Of a DNA stretch of 31,182 nt, positions 15,231 through 22,343 are shown one piece after another. The stretch spans positions 1-31,182 of the IMG/VR virus record IMGVR_UViG_3300042868_009989, one strand, 5' to 3'. Made by a program: the position numbers and the translations under genes. The notes beneath the pieces are model-generated. The model was not told the DNA's origin. It saw only the letters and a program-made list of their open reading frames with translations, and did no database searches. The stretch is from a virus. The stretch's first letter is position 1, and every line of letters starts with the position of its first letter.

Positions 15231-15368
15231 TACGGGGTCTACGGGGTTAAGTTTCCAACTTCTCCGTTTGGTTGTGGGTTTCCCTTTATATATTTTCTCG
15301 CGTGTAAAAGTAGAAAACATGACCCCGTAAGACCCCGTAAACCGCCACTTGTACGGGGTGTACGGGGT
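15231..15368. repeat. Iteron-like cluster of TACGGGGT repeats; candidate replication origin
   Basis: Six copies of an 8-mer occur as three close pairs. Direct TACGGGGT copies are at 15231-15238, 15240-15247, 15352-15359 and 15361-15368; inverted ACCCCGTA copies are at 15322-15329 and 15332-15339. Copies within pairs are 9-10 nt apart, about one helical turn. The outer pairs continue into a further shared stretch (TTAAGTTTCCAACTT versus CTAGTTTCTAACTT). Between them is an AT-rich stretch (TTTATATATTTTCT). The cluster lies right after the primase-helicase stop and upstream of the HTH gene, in a gap of about 257 nt without genes. This is the expected look of an origin, though regulator binding sites would look similar. 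Confidence 0.6.
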
Positions 15369-15375
15369 CTAGTTT

Positions 15376-17613
15376 CTAACTTTTTTCACCTGTGATGATG
15401 TAGCGGTTGATTTTCCTGTCGGTGTCCGGCCTCCCAAGTTTGACCTGTCCCCTGTCCATTTTTGCCAATCTCGATAGGGCAGAGCCACATGCGCCGTGCC
15501 ATGAGAAGAGCGCCTTCGCTTGGTCGCGCACCTTGCTGTGGGTGTTGGTGAGGCGTGCTTCGACATCGAGCGCGGTGAGTTCGGCAGGCAAGTCGTGCCA
15601 GAGTCCCATGTCCTCGATGGCGATCTCGAGCAGCTCCTCGAGGCGGCGTGCTGGCGAGTGGGAGTCGACCCAGTCGACGAGTTCGGGGTCACGCCATGCG
15701 ATGACACCGGAGCGGGTGTCGTGCAGGTGGGTTGGCACCTCCCACTGCATGAGGCGATCGGCGAGGGCCGGCAGTTCTTGGCGGATGGCGATCTGCAGTT
15801 GCTTCTTGCCTTCGGGGGTGCTGGTGTCGATCGGCAGGGCGATGCGATGGACATGCAGGATGGCTATCTTATCGGAGACATCGGCATCGAGCGGCGGGAT
15901 GATCTGGAGTGCCTCGGGGGTGTCGTTGCAGCAGAGCATGCAGCACCAGACTGGGCGCACGCTGATCGACGATGAGTGGCGCTTGCGGAGCTGGATCATG
16001 TGCGGGTAGATGGATCCCTTGAAGGCGGCCCCGAAGGCGCGTCGGGCGCGGATGTCGGTGTGGCCGGTGCAGTCGTCGATCAGGAGAAACTCGGACCCGA
16101 CAAGGTCGTCATTCCAAAGGATCCCTCCCGACCATGCCTCGTAGGGGTTGGCGGTGCGCCCACCGAGGAGTTGGGCGACTGTCCATGCGAGCAATGACTT
16201 GCCGGAGTTGATTTCACCGGCGAGCACCATCATCGGCGCGGGGATGTGGGTGTAGCTGCGGACGGCTTTGTAGCGGCCGGAGAGCCACGAGATGAAGACA
16301 TCCATCGCGGTGTCATTGGGGAATGCCTGGCTAATGATGCTATCGATGAGTGGCGTGTCGCCTTCTGCGGGTTGGGGCAAAATCGGTTCGCCAGTGATGA
16401 GGATCTGCTGCCCGTTGTTGTCGAGCATGATCCCTTGTCGGTGGCCGGCGATGACACCCGACCATTGGACCGCACCATCGATCTCGCGGTCGTCGATGGC
16501 TGCCTTGACGGCTGCTGTCAGCTCCTTGGCCGACTCATATTCGCCAGCGAGGTGGCGGGTGATACCAGTGACCACCGGACCTCGCTTGCTGTGGATCGCG
16601 TAGCCGTTGCCTTGTCGGATGAGGTACTTGCCCGATGGCGCGTCGTAGAAGACATCCTCGGGGGCGAATGACTTGCCAGTGGATCCTGCGGGTGGGTTGA
16701 GCATCGCGGCGACCCGCTGCTCGATCTGCCAGTCGGGATTGTTGAGTTGGGATGAGAAGACCGCGCGTGCGGCGTCGACGGCCTCGGTCGGTTGGAGGCT
16801 GCGGCGCAGGGTGCCATCATACGAGCGGAGGCGCTCGACGGTCTCGTGCTCGGTCATGTCGTTGAGTCGGCACCACCATGCGGCCTGCATGAGCCATGTG
16901 TGGATGCCGCTGTGGGGTGGTTCGGGGAATGGCCCGTGCTTGTCGCGCAGGATCAGTCTGCCAGGTGAATTTGATTGGACTGGCTTGAGCAGCGGTTGGC
17001 TTTCAGCCACCACCTCGCCGGGATCGAACATAGCGGTGCGGCTCAGGTCGACCCATGCCTCGGGATCCCAGCTCACGAAGCAAAGGCGGCCGGGGTCTTT
17101 GCATGCGGTGTCGATGGTGAGGTGGGCTTTGGCGTACTCGGTCTCTGCGAGAATGAAAGCGGCCTTGTGTTGCTCGGGCGTCTGGCATTGCGGGATCCGC
17201 GCCACGGCCTTGACGCCATCGCCACTTGGTGAGCGGAAGGCGGCGACCACTCGCGGGTCGGCTTGCAGGATTTCGCGGATCTCTTCGACCGTCCACCCGA
17301 CATTGTCTTTCGCGTCGAAGTCGAGTTGGAGGAAGCCGGAGTGGGCAAAGCGGCCTTCGGAGATTGCGGCCTTGCGTGCGCCACGGGTGACTTCGCCCGA
17401 GATGCTGACTGCTTGCAGCATGCGCTTGGCTTTCGCGTATCCATCCTCGTCATTGGCGGCGAGCATCGCCCGCAGCTCGAGTACTTGATTTTGGAACTCA
17501 TCCGAGCGGATGGCGTCGATGAGGTCTGCGAGGGTGAGTGATCCGGCTGGGCTGCGTGCCTCGGCTGAGTCATAAAGGTCGATCTTGGTAGGTGCTTCGG
17601 TAGTAGTGGTCAT
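15376..17613 (-). CDS. AEP-type primase fused to SF3-like helicase
   Basis: A 745-aa replication protein. The N-terminal domain (about 30-200) is a BT4734/VirE-N-like archaeo-eukaryotic primase. It has the metal-binding pair in LQLDFDAKDN (Asp98, Asp100), the nucleotide-binding loop SPSGDGVK (128-135) and DTACKDPGRLCF (168-179). A linker region (about 230-300) is helical, PriCT-like in position. The C-terminal ATPase has Walker A GEINSGKS (466-473) and Walker B FLLIDDC (509-515), with a later NDTPEALQIIPP sensor-like segment. It would prime and unwind at the origin. It begins by ATGA overlap with the upstream helicase gene and ends 8 nt from the repeat cluster. Confidence 0.88.
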   Translation of the reverse strand: MTTTTEAPTKIDLYDSAEARSPAGSLTLADLIDAIRSDEFQNQVLELRAMLAANDEDGYAKAKRMLQAVSISGEVTRGARKAAISEGRFAHSGFLQLDFDAKDNVGWTVEEIREILQADPRVVAAFRSPSGDGVKAVARIPQCQTPEQHKAAFILAETEYAKAHLTIDTACKDPGRLCFVSWDPEAWVDLSRTAMFDPGEVVAESQPLLKPVQSNSPGRLILRDKHGPFPEPPHSGIHTWLMQAAWWCRLNDMTEHETVERLRSYDGTLRRSLQPTEAVDAARAVFSSQLNNPDWQIEQRVAAMLNPPAGSTGKSFAPEDVFYDAPSGKYLIRQGNGYAIHSKRGPVVTGITRHLAGEYESAKELTAAVKAAIDDREIDGAVQWSGVIAGHRQGIMLDNNGQQILITGEPILPQPAEGDTPLIDSIISQAFPNDTAMDVFISWLSGRYKAVRSYTHIPAPMMVLAGEINSGKSLLAWTVAQLLGGRTANPYEAWSGGILWNDDLVGSEFLLIDDCTGHTDIRARRAFGAAFKGSIYPHMIQLRKRHSSSISVRPVWCCMLCCNDTPEALQIIPPLDADVSDKIAILHVHRIALPIDTSTPEGKKQLQIAIRQELPALADRLMQWEVPTHLHDTRSGVIAWRDPELVDWVDSHSPARRLEELLEIAIEDMGLWHDLPAELTALDVEARLTNTHSKVRDQAKALFSWHGACGSALSRLAKMDRGQVKLGRPDTDRKINRYIITGEKS

Positions 17614-18968
17614 GATTTGTTCAGTTGTTGGAGAGCGTTGATGGCGGCGAGCATGCCGCTTTGGGTGTCGGACTTGTCGCGAAGAGCTTCGGCGACTGCG
17701 TCATCGATCGTGCCAGGGCAGATCAGTCGGTAGATGAGCGTCTCGGCTGCCTGTCCGGTGCGGATCAGGCGCGCGTTGGTCTGGATGTAGGTCTCGTTGG
17801 AGTAGGTGAGCGAGACCCAGACGGCGATCCGGCAGGATGCCTGCATGCCGTCGATGCCGTGGGAAAGTGATCGCGGGTCCGCCACCCATGTCATGATCTC
17901 CCCGGCTTGCCATTGCGGTAAGTCCCGCTCGTCAAACATGCGAGCGCCGGCGATGGCCTTGAGCACGCGCTCGGACTCGTGTTTGAACGCGCAGAGCACG
18001 AGGATCGGTTCGCCATTGTGGCGGGATCGGATGCCACGAAGGGATTCGAGCTTTGCGCTGTGGACCTCATGCACGGCGCGGTGTTCGTCATAGACGGCAC
18101 CGGAGGTGAACTGGAGGAGCTTGTTGCAAAGGGTTGCGGCGGTCAGTGCCACCACCTCGCCGCGTTCGAGTTGAACGAGGAGGTCTTTCTGGAGCGCGCG
18201 GTACTTGGTCTTGACCGGCGGCGGGAGCACCACCGGCACATCGATGATGCTGGATGCTGGGAGCTCATGGCCGTCGCCCATCAGCACGAGGCAGAGGTCG
18301 GAGATCTTCGCGTCGATCTCATCCTTGCCGCCTTGCCTCAGCTTCCATGTGTAGCCCATGTAGTCGGCGGAGTAGAACCACTCGTCCTTGAATTTCGAGA
18401 ATGCAGTACCGAGGCGCTCGCCATCATCGAGGAGGCGGATCTGAGCAAACAGGTCGAGGTAGTTGTTGGGGACTGGCGTGCCGGTCAGACCGATGCGGCG
18501 CTTAAAATTCGGCAGATGCGCTCGCAGCGCCTTGAATCGCTTGCTGGTCGGGTTCTTGGCGAGGCTCAGCTCGTCGATCACCAGCGTGTCGACTGGGCAA
18601 TGGCGCGAGCCTTTCGGAAACATCTCTGGTAGGCGGGTCGGTAGCATCTCTGAGTTGATCAGGTAGATGTCGGCTGTGCCTTCATGCCAGGCGTCGAGCC
18701 CGTCCTTGGTGCGAAGGTTAGCCACGCGCATCCATGCTGAGTGCTTCCATCGGGCGACCTGCGTCGGCCATGTGATCGAGCAGACGCGCAGCGGGGCAAT
18801 GATGAGAGCGCCACGCATCTGACCGATGGTGGCGAGCTGGTCGAGAGCGGCCAGCGTCACCACCGTCTTGCCCTTGCCCGGCGGGACAAACAGGGCAGCA
18901 CGCTCGTTGTTGACGAGGTGCTCGACCATTGCTGGCTGGTAGGCGAAGGGCTTGAAGGTTTCGGTCAT
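17610..18968 (-). CDS. SNF2-family DNA helicase/ATPase
   Basis: A 452-aa protein from ATG 18966-18968 (MTETFKPFAYQPAMVEHL). This start overlaps the nuclease stop as ATGA and is preferred over an upstream start at 18998. Motif I is VPPGKGKT (28-35), motif Ia IIAPLRV, motif II VIDELS with Asp-Glu at 132-133, motif III LTGTPVPN (161-168), and motif VI-like NARLIRTGQ near residue 405. This is the compact phage type of SNF2 helicase, often found beside a VRR-NUC nuclease as here. It may remodel replication forks or assist recombination. Both flanking genes overlap it. Confidence 0.92.
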   Translation of the reverse strand: MTETFKPFAYQPAMVEHLVNNERAALFVPPGKGKTVVTLAALDQLATIGQMRGALIIAPLRVCSITWPTQVARWKHSAWMRVANLRTKDGLDAWHEGTADIYLINSEMLPTRLPEMFPKGSRHCPVDTLVIDELSLAKNPTSKRFKALRAHLPNFKRRIGLTGTPVPNNYLDLFAQIRLLDDGERLGTAFSKFKDEWFYSADYMGYTWKLRQGGKDEIDAKISDLCLVLMGDGHELPASSIIDVPVVLPPPVKTKYRALQKDLLVQLERGEVVALTAATLCNKLLQFTSGAVYDEHRAVHEVHSAKLESLRGIRSRHNGEPILVLCAFKHESERVLKAIAGARMFDERDLPQWQAGEIMTWVADPRSLSHGIDGMQASCRIAVWVSLTYSNETYIQTNARLIRTGQAAETLIYRLICPGTIDDAVAEALRDKSDTQSGMLAAINALQQLNKS

Positions 18969-19246
18969 TGAGTGAGAAAGATTTGATCGATGAGCCACTT
19001 GCCGTCGGTCGCGTCCTCACAGACCACGGCGATGAATTTCTGTGTTCGCAGGTCGCGCAGCCACCTCTCTTGGAGTGGTGTTGGCTTCCTGCCGGGTGCT
19101 TTGAACTCGATGAAGATGACTTTGCCTTTGTATAGGAACATCCGGTCGGGTTGGCCTTTCTGGTTCGGGCCTGCCAACTTCATGGCCATGACTCCATGCT
19201 TTCGCGCGTAGTCACAGACCGCGCGCTCGATTGTCGATTCCCTCAC
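18965..19246 (-). CDS. VRR-NUC domain nuclease
   Basis: A 93-aa product from GTG 19244-19246, which overlaps the previous stop as GTGA; a longer frame to 19453 is only an overlap shadow. The fold and motifs are those of the virus-type replication-repair nuclease: N-terminal Glu (STIERAVCDYARKHG), GQPDRMFLY with catalytic Asp, FIEFKAPGRKPT with the E-x-K pair, then a C-terminal helix (LQERWLRDLRTQ). It is predicted to be a structure-specific or Holliday-junction nuclease and works next to the SNF2 helicase. Confidence 0.9.
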   Translation of the reverse strand: MRESTIERAVCDYARKHGVMAMKLAGPNQKGQPDRMFLYKGKVIFIEFKAPGRKPTPLQERWLRDLRTQKFIAVVCEDATDGKWLIDQIFLTQ

Positions 19247-19524
19247 GACAGCACCTTTCCGAGCACATGGTTTATGATTGTCTGGCCGCGTAGGGTTGGG
19301 CGGTAGATGTTCGCCTTGTCCTTGCGCTCGACCACCTCGATGAGCTCCTTGTTGCGCAGCGAGATCAGGCGGTTGCGCACGACATAGCCGGGTTCCTTGG
19401 CCGCCTTGGCCACGCTGGTATTGGTGGCACCGCCGATGCAGAGGAAAAGGCATGTAGCTTCACGCACACCGACTCGATAGTTCGAGAGGCGAATGAATGA
19501 TTTTGCGAGATCGATGGGATTCAT
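19243..19524 (-). CDS. Small winged-helix-like protein (93 aa)
   Basis: A 93-aa protein (MNPIDLAKSFIRLSNYRVGVREATCLFLC). Residues about 15-75 look like a winged helix: helix VREATCLFLCIGG, helix NTSVAKAAKE, recognition helix YVVRNRLISLRNKELI, then wing VVERKDKANIYRPT. This resembles MarR/PadR-type single-domain regulators of phages. It overlaps the small gene upstream (ATGA) and the nuclease downstream (GTGA), so it is made with the replication block. Confidence 0.75.
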   Translation of the reverse strand: MNPIDLAKSFIRLSNYRVGVREATCLFLCIGGATNTSVAKAAKEPGYVVRNRLISLRNKELIEVVERKDKANIYRPTLRGQTIINHVLGKVLS

Positions 19525-19622
19525 TTGTTGAGTTTGTTTCTGAGCCAGTTGACGGCGGTGAAGTAGGCGAGGACGAGCCCGAGCGTGATGCTCTTGGGTG
19601 TGTGTTTGGGTTTATTGCTCAT
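19521..19622 (-). CDS. 33-aa hydrophobic small protein
   Basis: A 33-codon gene: MSNKPKHTPKSI, then a hydrophobic stretch LGLVLAYFTAVNWL, then LRNKLNK. Its ATG overlaps the upstream stop (ATGA, 19619-19622) and its TGA overlaps the next ATG (ATGA, 19521-19524). Exact coupling on both sides is strong evidence that it is translated. It would be a single-pass membrane or membrane-binding peptide with basic ends. The function is unknown. Confidence 0.7.
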   Translation of the reverse strand: MSNKPKHTPKSITLGLVLAYFTAVNWLRNKLNK

Positions 19623-19810
19623 GCGCGTTCTTTTCCGCAGTCGGGGCAGTAATCCCCCATCGGCTCAATTCGTGAGAAGAATGGATCTTTGTCGCTGCCG
19701 CAATGCGGGCAGACAATATCGTCGGCGTCTTTCCTGAAGATCTCGTCGTAATGGTCTCGGAACATCTCGCCATTGATCGGCCTTGGGCTGTCGCCTTTAC
19801 CTGCGCTCAC
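19619..19810 (-). CDS. Zinc-ribbon-like small phage protein (63 aa)
   Basis: A 63-aa product from GTG 19808-19810. It begins GKGDSPRPINGEMFRDHYDEIF, a signature seen in many small phage proteins of unknown role. It ends with two Cys pairs (CPHC about residues 34-37, CPDC about 55-58) that would bind one zinc. An SD (GGAGG) lies in the end of the upstream gene, and start and stop overlap both neighbours. Confidence 0.75.
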   Translation of the reverse strand: MSAGKGDSPRPINGEMFRDHYDEIFRKDADDIVCPHCGSDKDPFFSRIEPMGDYCPDCGKERA

Positions 19811-20007
19811 TGCGGGCCTCCTTTCACTTCCTCTACCGCTTTGCGTAGCGCAGCGTCTGTTAGTCTCCCCAGCTTTTCCATGGCCTCAATCGCTTCGTCG
19901 ATGGCCTGCCCGATTTCCCGTGGGTCTGGTTGATCCATGTCCTCATTGCCCTTGCGCCATAAGTTGAAATCACGCAGGGTTTGGATGGTTTTTTGATGAT
20001 CACTCAT
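19807..20007 (-). CDS. Small early protein (66 aa)
   Basis: A 66-aa product from ATG 20005-20007 (MSDHQKTIQTLRDFNLWRKGNEDM), chosen over the longer frame to 20064 because an SD (GGAGGGAG) sits just before it and it overlaps the upstream stop by 8 nt. It is helical and charged: EIGQAIDEAIEAMEKLGRLTDAALRKAVEEV. The C-terminal KGGPQ is encoded by the SD of the next gene. The function is unknown. Confidence 0.65.
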   Translation of the reverse strand: MSDHQKTIQTLRDFNLWRKGNEDMDQPDPREIGQAIDEAIEAMEKLGRLTDAALRKAVEEVKGGPQ

Positions 20008-20248
20008 CGCTCCCTCCTTCCATGCCGGCGAGGGCGGCTTCCGCTTCTTGATAAGATGCGTCATATGACTCCATTCTGTATCGCAATGAGTTAAACATTA
20101 AAGTTCTCAGGGCCTCCGCCAGCCTGTCGCGTTGCTCGCGGGCCTCCGTAAGCTCACGCTCCAGTTGTCGGGCAAACGACGCATAAACAATTGAGTCGCT
20201 CCCCATTGACTTTCCGGTTTCCTTATCAGTTCGTGGCGTATCACTCAT
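20000..20248 (-). CDS. Small coiled-coil early protein (82 aa), paralogue of the next gene upstream
   Basis: An 82-aa protein starting MSDTPRTDKETGKSMG. It has the ASFARQLERELTEAREQRDRLAEAL coiled coil and ends GGSDE. The same layout (MSDTPxTD, FARxLERE, coiled coil, GGSDE) appears in the 118-aa protein upstream, so the two are diverged tandem duplicates. An SD (GGAGGGAGCG) lies within the end of the upstream gene. It is typical of small phage proteins of unknown function. Confidence 0.7.
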   Translation of the reverse strand: MSDTPRTDKETGKSMGSDSIVYASFARQLERELTEAREQRDRLAEALRTLMFNSLRYRMESYDASYQEAEAALAGMEGGSDE

Positions 20249-20597
20249 CGCTCCCTCCTTTCACGGCGGCTAGGGCTTCGAGTGCTTCATCACGCTCTTC
20301 TCTTGTCTTTTTCCAAGTGGCAATAGCTTCGTTTGCAAGTGCGCGCTCGCGTTCCACCTCGCGTTTGAGTTGGATATTCTCCCGCTGCGTTGCGCTCGCG
20401 TAGTCCCAGATGGTTCCTGATGGGTCCATCATCTCGCATCCGAGATCCTTGTTTTGCTTGATGAATTTTGCCTTCCACTCGTCACGCTCGCGTTCGAGTC
20501 GGCGTGCGAAATCGGGGGTCACCACACCTCCAGTTGCTTTGAATGATTTATGCAGCGTGCAAATACACATTGCATCCGTTTCTGGTGTGTCACTCAT
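20241..20597 (-). CDS. Small coiled-coil early protein (118 aa)
   Basis: A 118-aa protein starting MSDTPETDAMCICTLHKSF. It has PDFARRLERERDEWKAKFIKQ, then a long coiled coil (QRENIQLKREVERERALANEAIATWKKTREERDEALEALA, in pieces) and ends VKGGSDE. It is the larger member of the MSDTPxTD pair. Overlaps at both ends tie it into the cassette. The function is unknown. Confidence 0.7.
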   Translation of the reverse strand: MSDTPETDAMCICTLHKSFKATGGVVTPDFARRLERERDEWKAKFIKQNKDLGCEMMDPSGTIWDYASATQRENIQLKREVERERALANEAIATWKKTREERDEALEALAAVKGGSDE

Positions 20598-20911
20598 GGC
20601 TCCCTCCCATCTACCGCTAGCGCGAGGTCGTGTCTGGTTTCTGGTTCAAGCTCGCCGCCTAGATCATACTGAGTAAGAGCCGCATCGATCAGCCTGAGCA
20701 GTTTGTTAACTTTGACGATCAGCGCCGACTCGCGCGCCTGTGATGCTCGCAGGAGCTCGCAGAGCGTGGTCACGCGCAGGTGCTCGGAGGCTTTGGCCTC
20801 GCAGGTGCCGCACTCGTAGTCGTGCTCCTCGGGCATCGGCCGCAGGCATGTCGGGCATTCCCATGCCTCGTCGAGGTCTTGGCATTGGTCTTCAAAGTCG
20901 GATGTGCTCAT
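20594..20911 (-). CDS. Zinc-ribbon plus helical early protein (105 aa)
   Basis: A 105-aa protein starting MSTSDFEDQCQDLDEAWECPTC. The Cys pairs CPTC (about 19-22) and CGTC (about 35-38) suggest a zinc ribbon. The rest is helical (LCELLRASQARESALIVKVNKLLRLIDAAL). It overlaps its neighbours at 20908-20911 and 20594-20597. It may bind nucleic acid; no family is recognised. Confidence 0.7.
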   Translation of the reverse strand: MSTSDFEDQCQDLDEAWECPTCLRPMPEEHDYECGTCEAKASEHLRVTTLCELLRASQARESALIVKVNKLLRLIDAALTQYDLGGELEPETRHDLALAVDGREP

Positions 20912-21114
20912 AATGTTTCGATTGAGTTTGTGTGTGGGTTGTAAGAAATCGGCATTTTCAGTCTGTCTCGTACGAATGTGATGTCTCTTTGGATCGTCTT
21001 CCGATCGACCTCGAAATGGGTCGCGAGTGTGCTCGCGTTCATCTTCTTTCCAGTCTTGAGCATTTTGATAATTTCAAAGATTCTCTCGATTGGTGCTCTG
21101 TGCTTTGGCGTCAC
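20908..21114 (-). CDS. DeoR/WYL-type HTH protein (68 aa)
   Basis: A 68-aa product from GTG 21112-21114, with SD GGAGGTG just upstream. A clear winged HTH of the HTH_11/DeoR type is present: IERIFEIIKMLKTGKKMNA, then STLATHFEVDRKTIQRDITFVRDRL. It then stops where a WYL effector domain would follow, so it is a stand-alone DNA-binding domain. It is likely an early phage regulator. Confidence 0.8.
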   Translation of the reverse strand: MTPKHRAPIERIFEIIKMLKTGKKMNASTLATHFEVDRKTIQRDITFVRDRLKMPISYNPHTNSIETL

Positions 21115-21344
21115 CTTGCACCTCCTTCATTCTTCCACGCCGCGATGTCCTTGGAGAACTGGTTACGCAGGGAGTTGAAGAGCGCCATGTCGACCATCAC
21201 GCCATCGATGGCTGCGTCGACCACGGTGGTCTCGTAGCAGGTCAGCATGTAGTCGACCTTGGCCTTGAGTGCGCGCGCGTCCTCTTGGGTGTCCGCGTCA
21301 GCTCGTTGGCGAATTGGTTCAGCAATGTCGTGTTCGAGTGTCAT
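21111..21344 (-). CDS. Hypothetical early protein (77 aa)
   Basis: A 77-aa protein starting MTLEHDIAEPIRQRADADTQ. It is entirely helical (ARALKAKVDYMLTCYETTVVDAAIDGVMVDMALFNSLRNQF) and ends NEGGAR, whose Gly codons contain the SD for the downstream HTH gene. It sits 4 nt after the coiled-coil protein gene. No family is recognised. Confidence 0.65.
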   Translation of the reverse strand: MTLEHDIAEPIRQRADADTQEDARALKAKVDYMLTCYETTVVDAAIDGVMVDMALFNSLRNQFSKDIAAWKNEGGAR

Positions 21345-21348
21345 AGTG

Positions 21349-22110
21349 TTAGCGGGTGGAGATGATGGGTTTCTTGAAGACGCGCAGGCCGAGGTCTGTG
21401 AAGGTCTCGATCAGCTTGTCGTCGGTGAGTCGCTCCGACCAAAGGTCGATCATCGTTTTGATCTCCTTGCGGCGGGGTGTGATCTCGACGCAGGCGCGTT
21501 GGCGTTTGGCGAGCAGGTCGATATCGACCACCTCGAAGTCCCAGGCGAACCTCACACCGGAGGCCTGCTGTGTGGTCGCCAGTTCCTCACTCGCTTGCAG
21601 GCGGGCATCGAGCGCGGCCTTGTTTGCCTCGGCAGCTTGCTTGGCTGCGAGCACATCTGCGATCGTGCGCGTCTCGGCAGCGGCTTGTTCGGCCTGCTCT
21701 TTTGCAAGTCGCGCAGCGCGAGCTTCCTCGAAGGCGCGGCGCTCTTCCTCTTCCTTGATCCGTTGCAGGCGTGCGACCTCTTCGGCGTGCTTGCCGATCA
21801 TGAGGCTCAGTCGCTTCTCTTCGGCATCGATGTCGGCAGTGAAGTCGGCAGCGGCCTTGTCGATTGCCTTGCCGACGAGTAGCACCGGTTCTTTCACGGC
21901 CTTGCGTGACTTCTCGATGAGGATCCGCATTTCAGCGCAGCGCCGCAGGTGGAATTGAGCGTTGCTGCTCTCTTCGATGCTCGTCACCTGCGTGACGGTG
22001 GACGCCTTGCTCAGCAGCTCGGCCTTCTTCTCATAGGCCTCGGGCGAGACCTTGAGGTGGTAGCCATCACCAGCGAGGATGAGGGCTTCGGTTGTGGTTG
22101 TAGCGTTCAT
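21349..22110 (-). CDS. Coiled-coil phage protein, DUF1351-like
   Basis: A 253-aa product from ATG 22108-22110 (MNATTTTEALILAGDGYHLK); the longer frame to 22239 overlaps the previous gene and is not used. Residues about 60-190 form a long coiled coil with a Glu/Ala/Arg-rich core (RIKEEEERRAFEEARAAR). The C-terminal domain has GVRFAWDFEVVDIDLL and a terminal LRVFKKPIISTR strand. This layout matches coiled-coil proteins found beside SSB or recombinase genes in many phages. It may act in recombination or DNA protection; not proven. The leader ACATACCAACCA is C/A-rich without an SD. Confidence 0.75.
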   Translation of the reverse strand: MNATTTTEALILAGDGYHLKVSPEAYEKKAELLSKASTVTQVTSIEESSNAQFHLRRCAEMRILIEKSRKAVKEPVLLVGKAIDKAAADFTADIDAEEKRLSLMIGKHAEEVARLQRIKEEEERRAFEEARAARLAKEQAEQAAAETRTIADVLAAKQAAEANKAALDARLQASEELATTQQASGVRFAWDFEVVDIDLLAKRQRACVEITPRRKEIKTMIDLWSERLTDDKLIETFTDLGLRVFKKPIISTR

Positions 22111-22343
22111 TGGTTGGTATGTCTTAGTGATGGGAGAATTGGGCGGCCGGTCTGGATGTCGCCGGTGCAGATGCAGCAGCCGATCAGCAGGATCCGGCAG
22201 TAGGAGTGGAAGCATCGCTCGCAGTGGCCTGCGGGGCATGGTTGGTCGCGTTTGGCGCGTGCTTCGGCCGCCAATCGCTCGGAGATGGTTAGAACGGCTC
22301 GTTCGGGTGCCGTGGTGTGTTCGGGTGGTCGTAGATGACCCAC
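22107..22343 (-). CDS. Cys-rich small protein with unusual start
   Basis: The frame is real at its 3' end: it has a Cys cluster (PCPAGHCERCFHSYC, then CCIC) and its TGA overlaps the next ATG (ATGA). The start is unclear. The given start is a GTG at 22341-22343, which overlaps the upstream gene by 55 nt. The segment LTISERLAAEARAKR is a clear relative of the N-terminus MLTIAEKIAAQQAAKQ of the upstream protein, which suggests initiation at the equivalent codon, here GTT (22293-22295), giving about 62 residues. The cluster may bind zinc. The function is unknown. Confidence 0.5.
   Translation of the reverse strand: MGHLRPPEHTTAPERAVLTISERLAAEARAKRDQPCPAGHCERCFHSYCRILLIGCCICTGDIQTGRPILPSLRHTNQ

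Noticed and set aside
15231-15368. CRISPR array
   Set aside because: Repeats are 8-mers in pairs with mixed orientation and no regular spacer length; no cas genes.
18969-18998. Ten-residue longer start for the SNF2 helicase
   Set aside because: The ATG at 18966-18968 overlaps the upstream stop as ATGA, like the other genes in this block.
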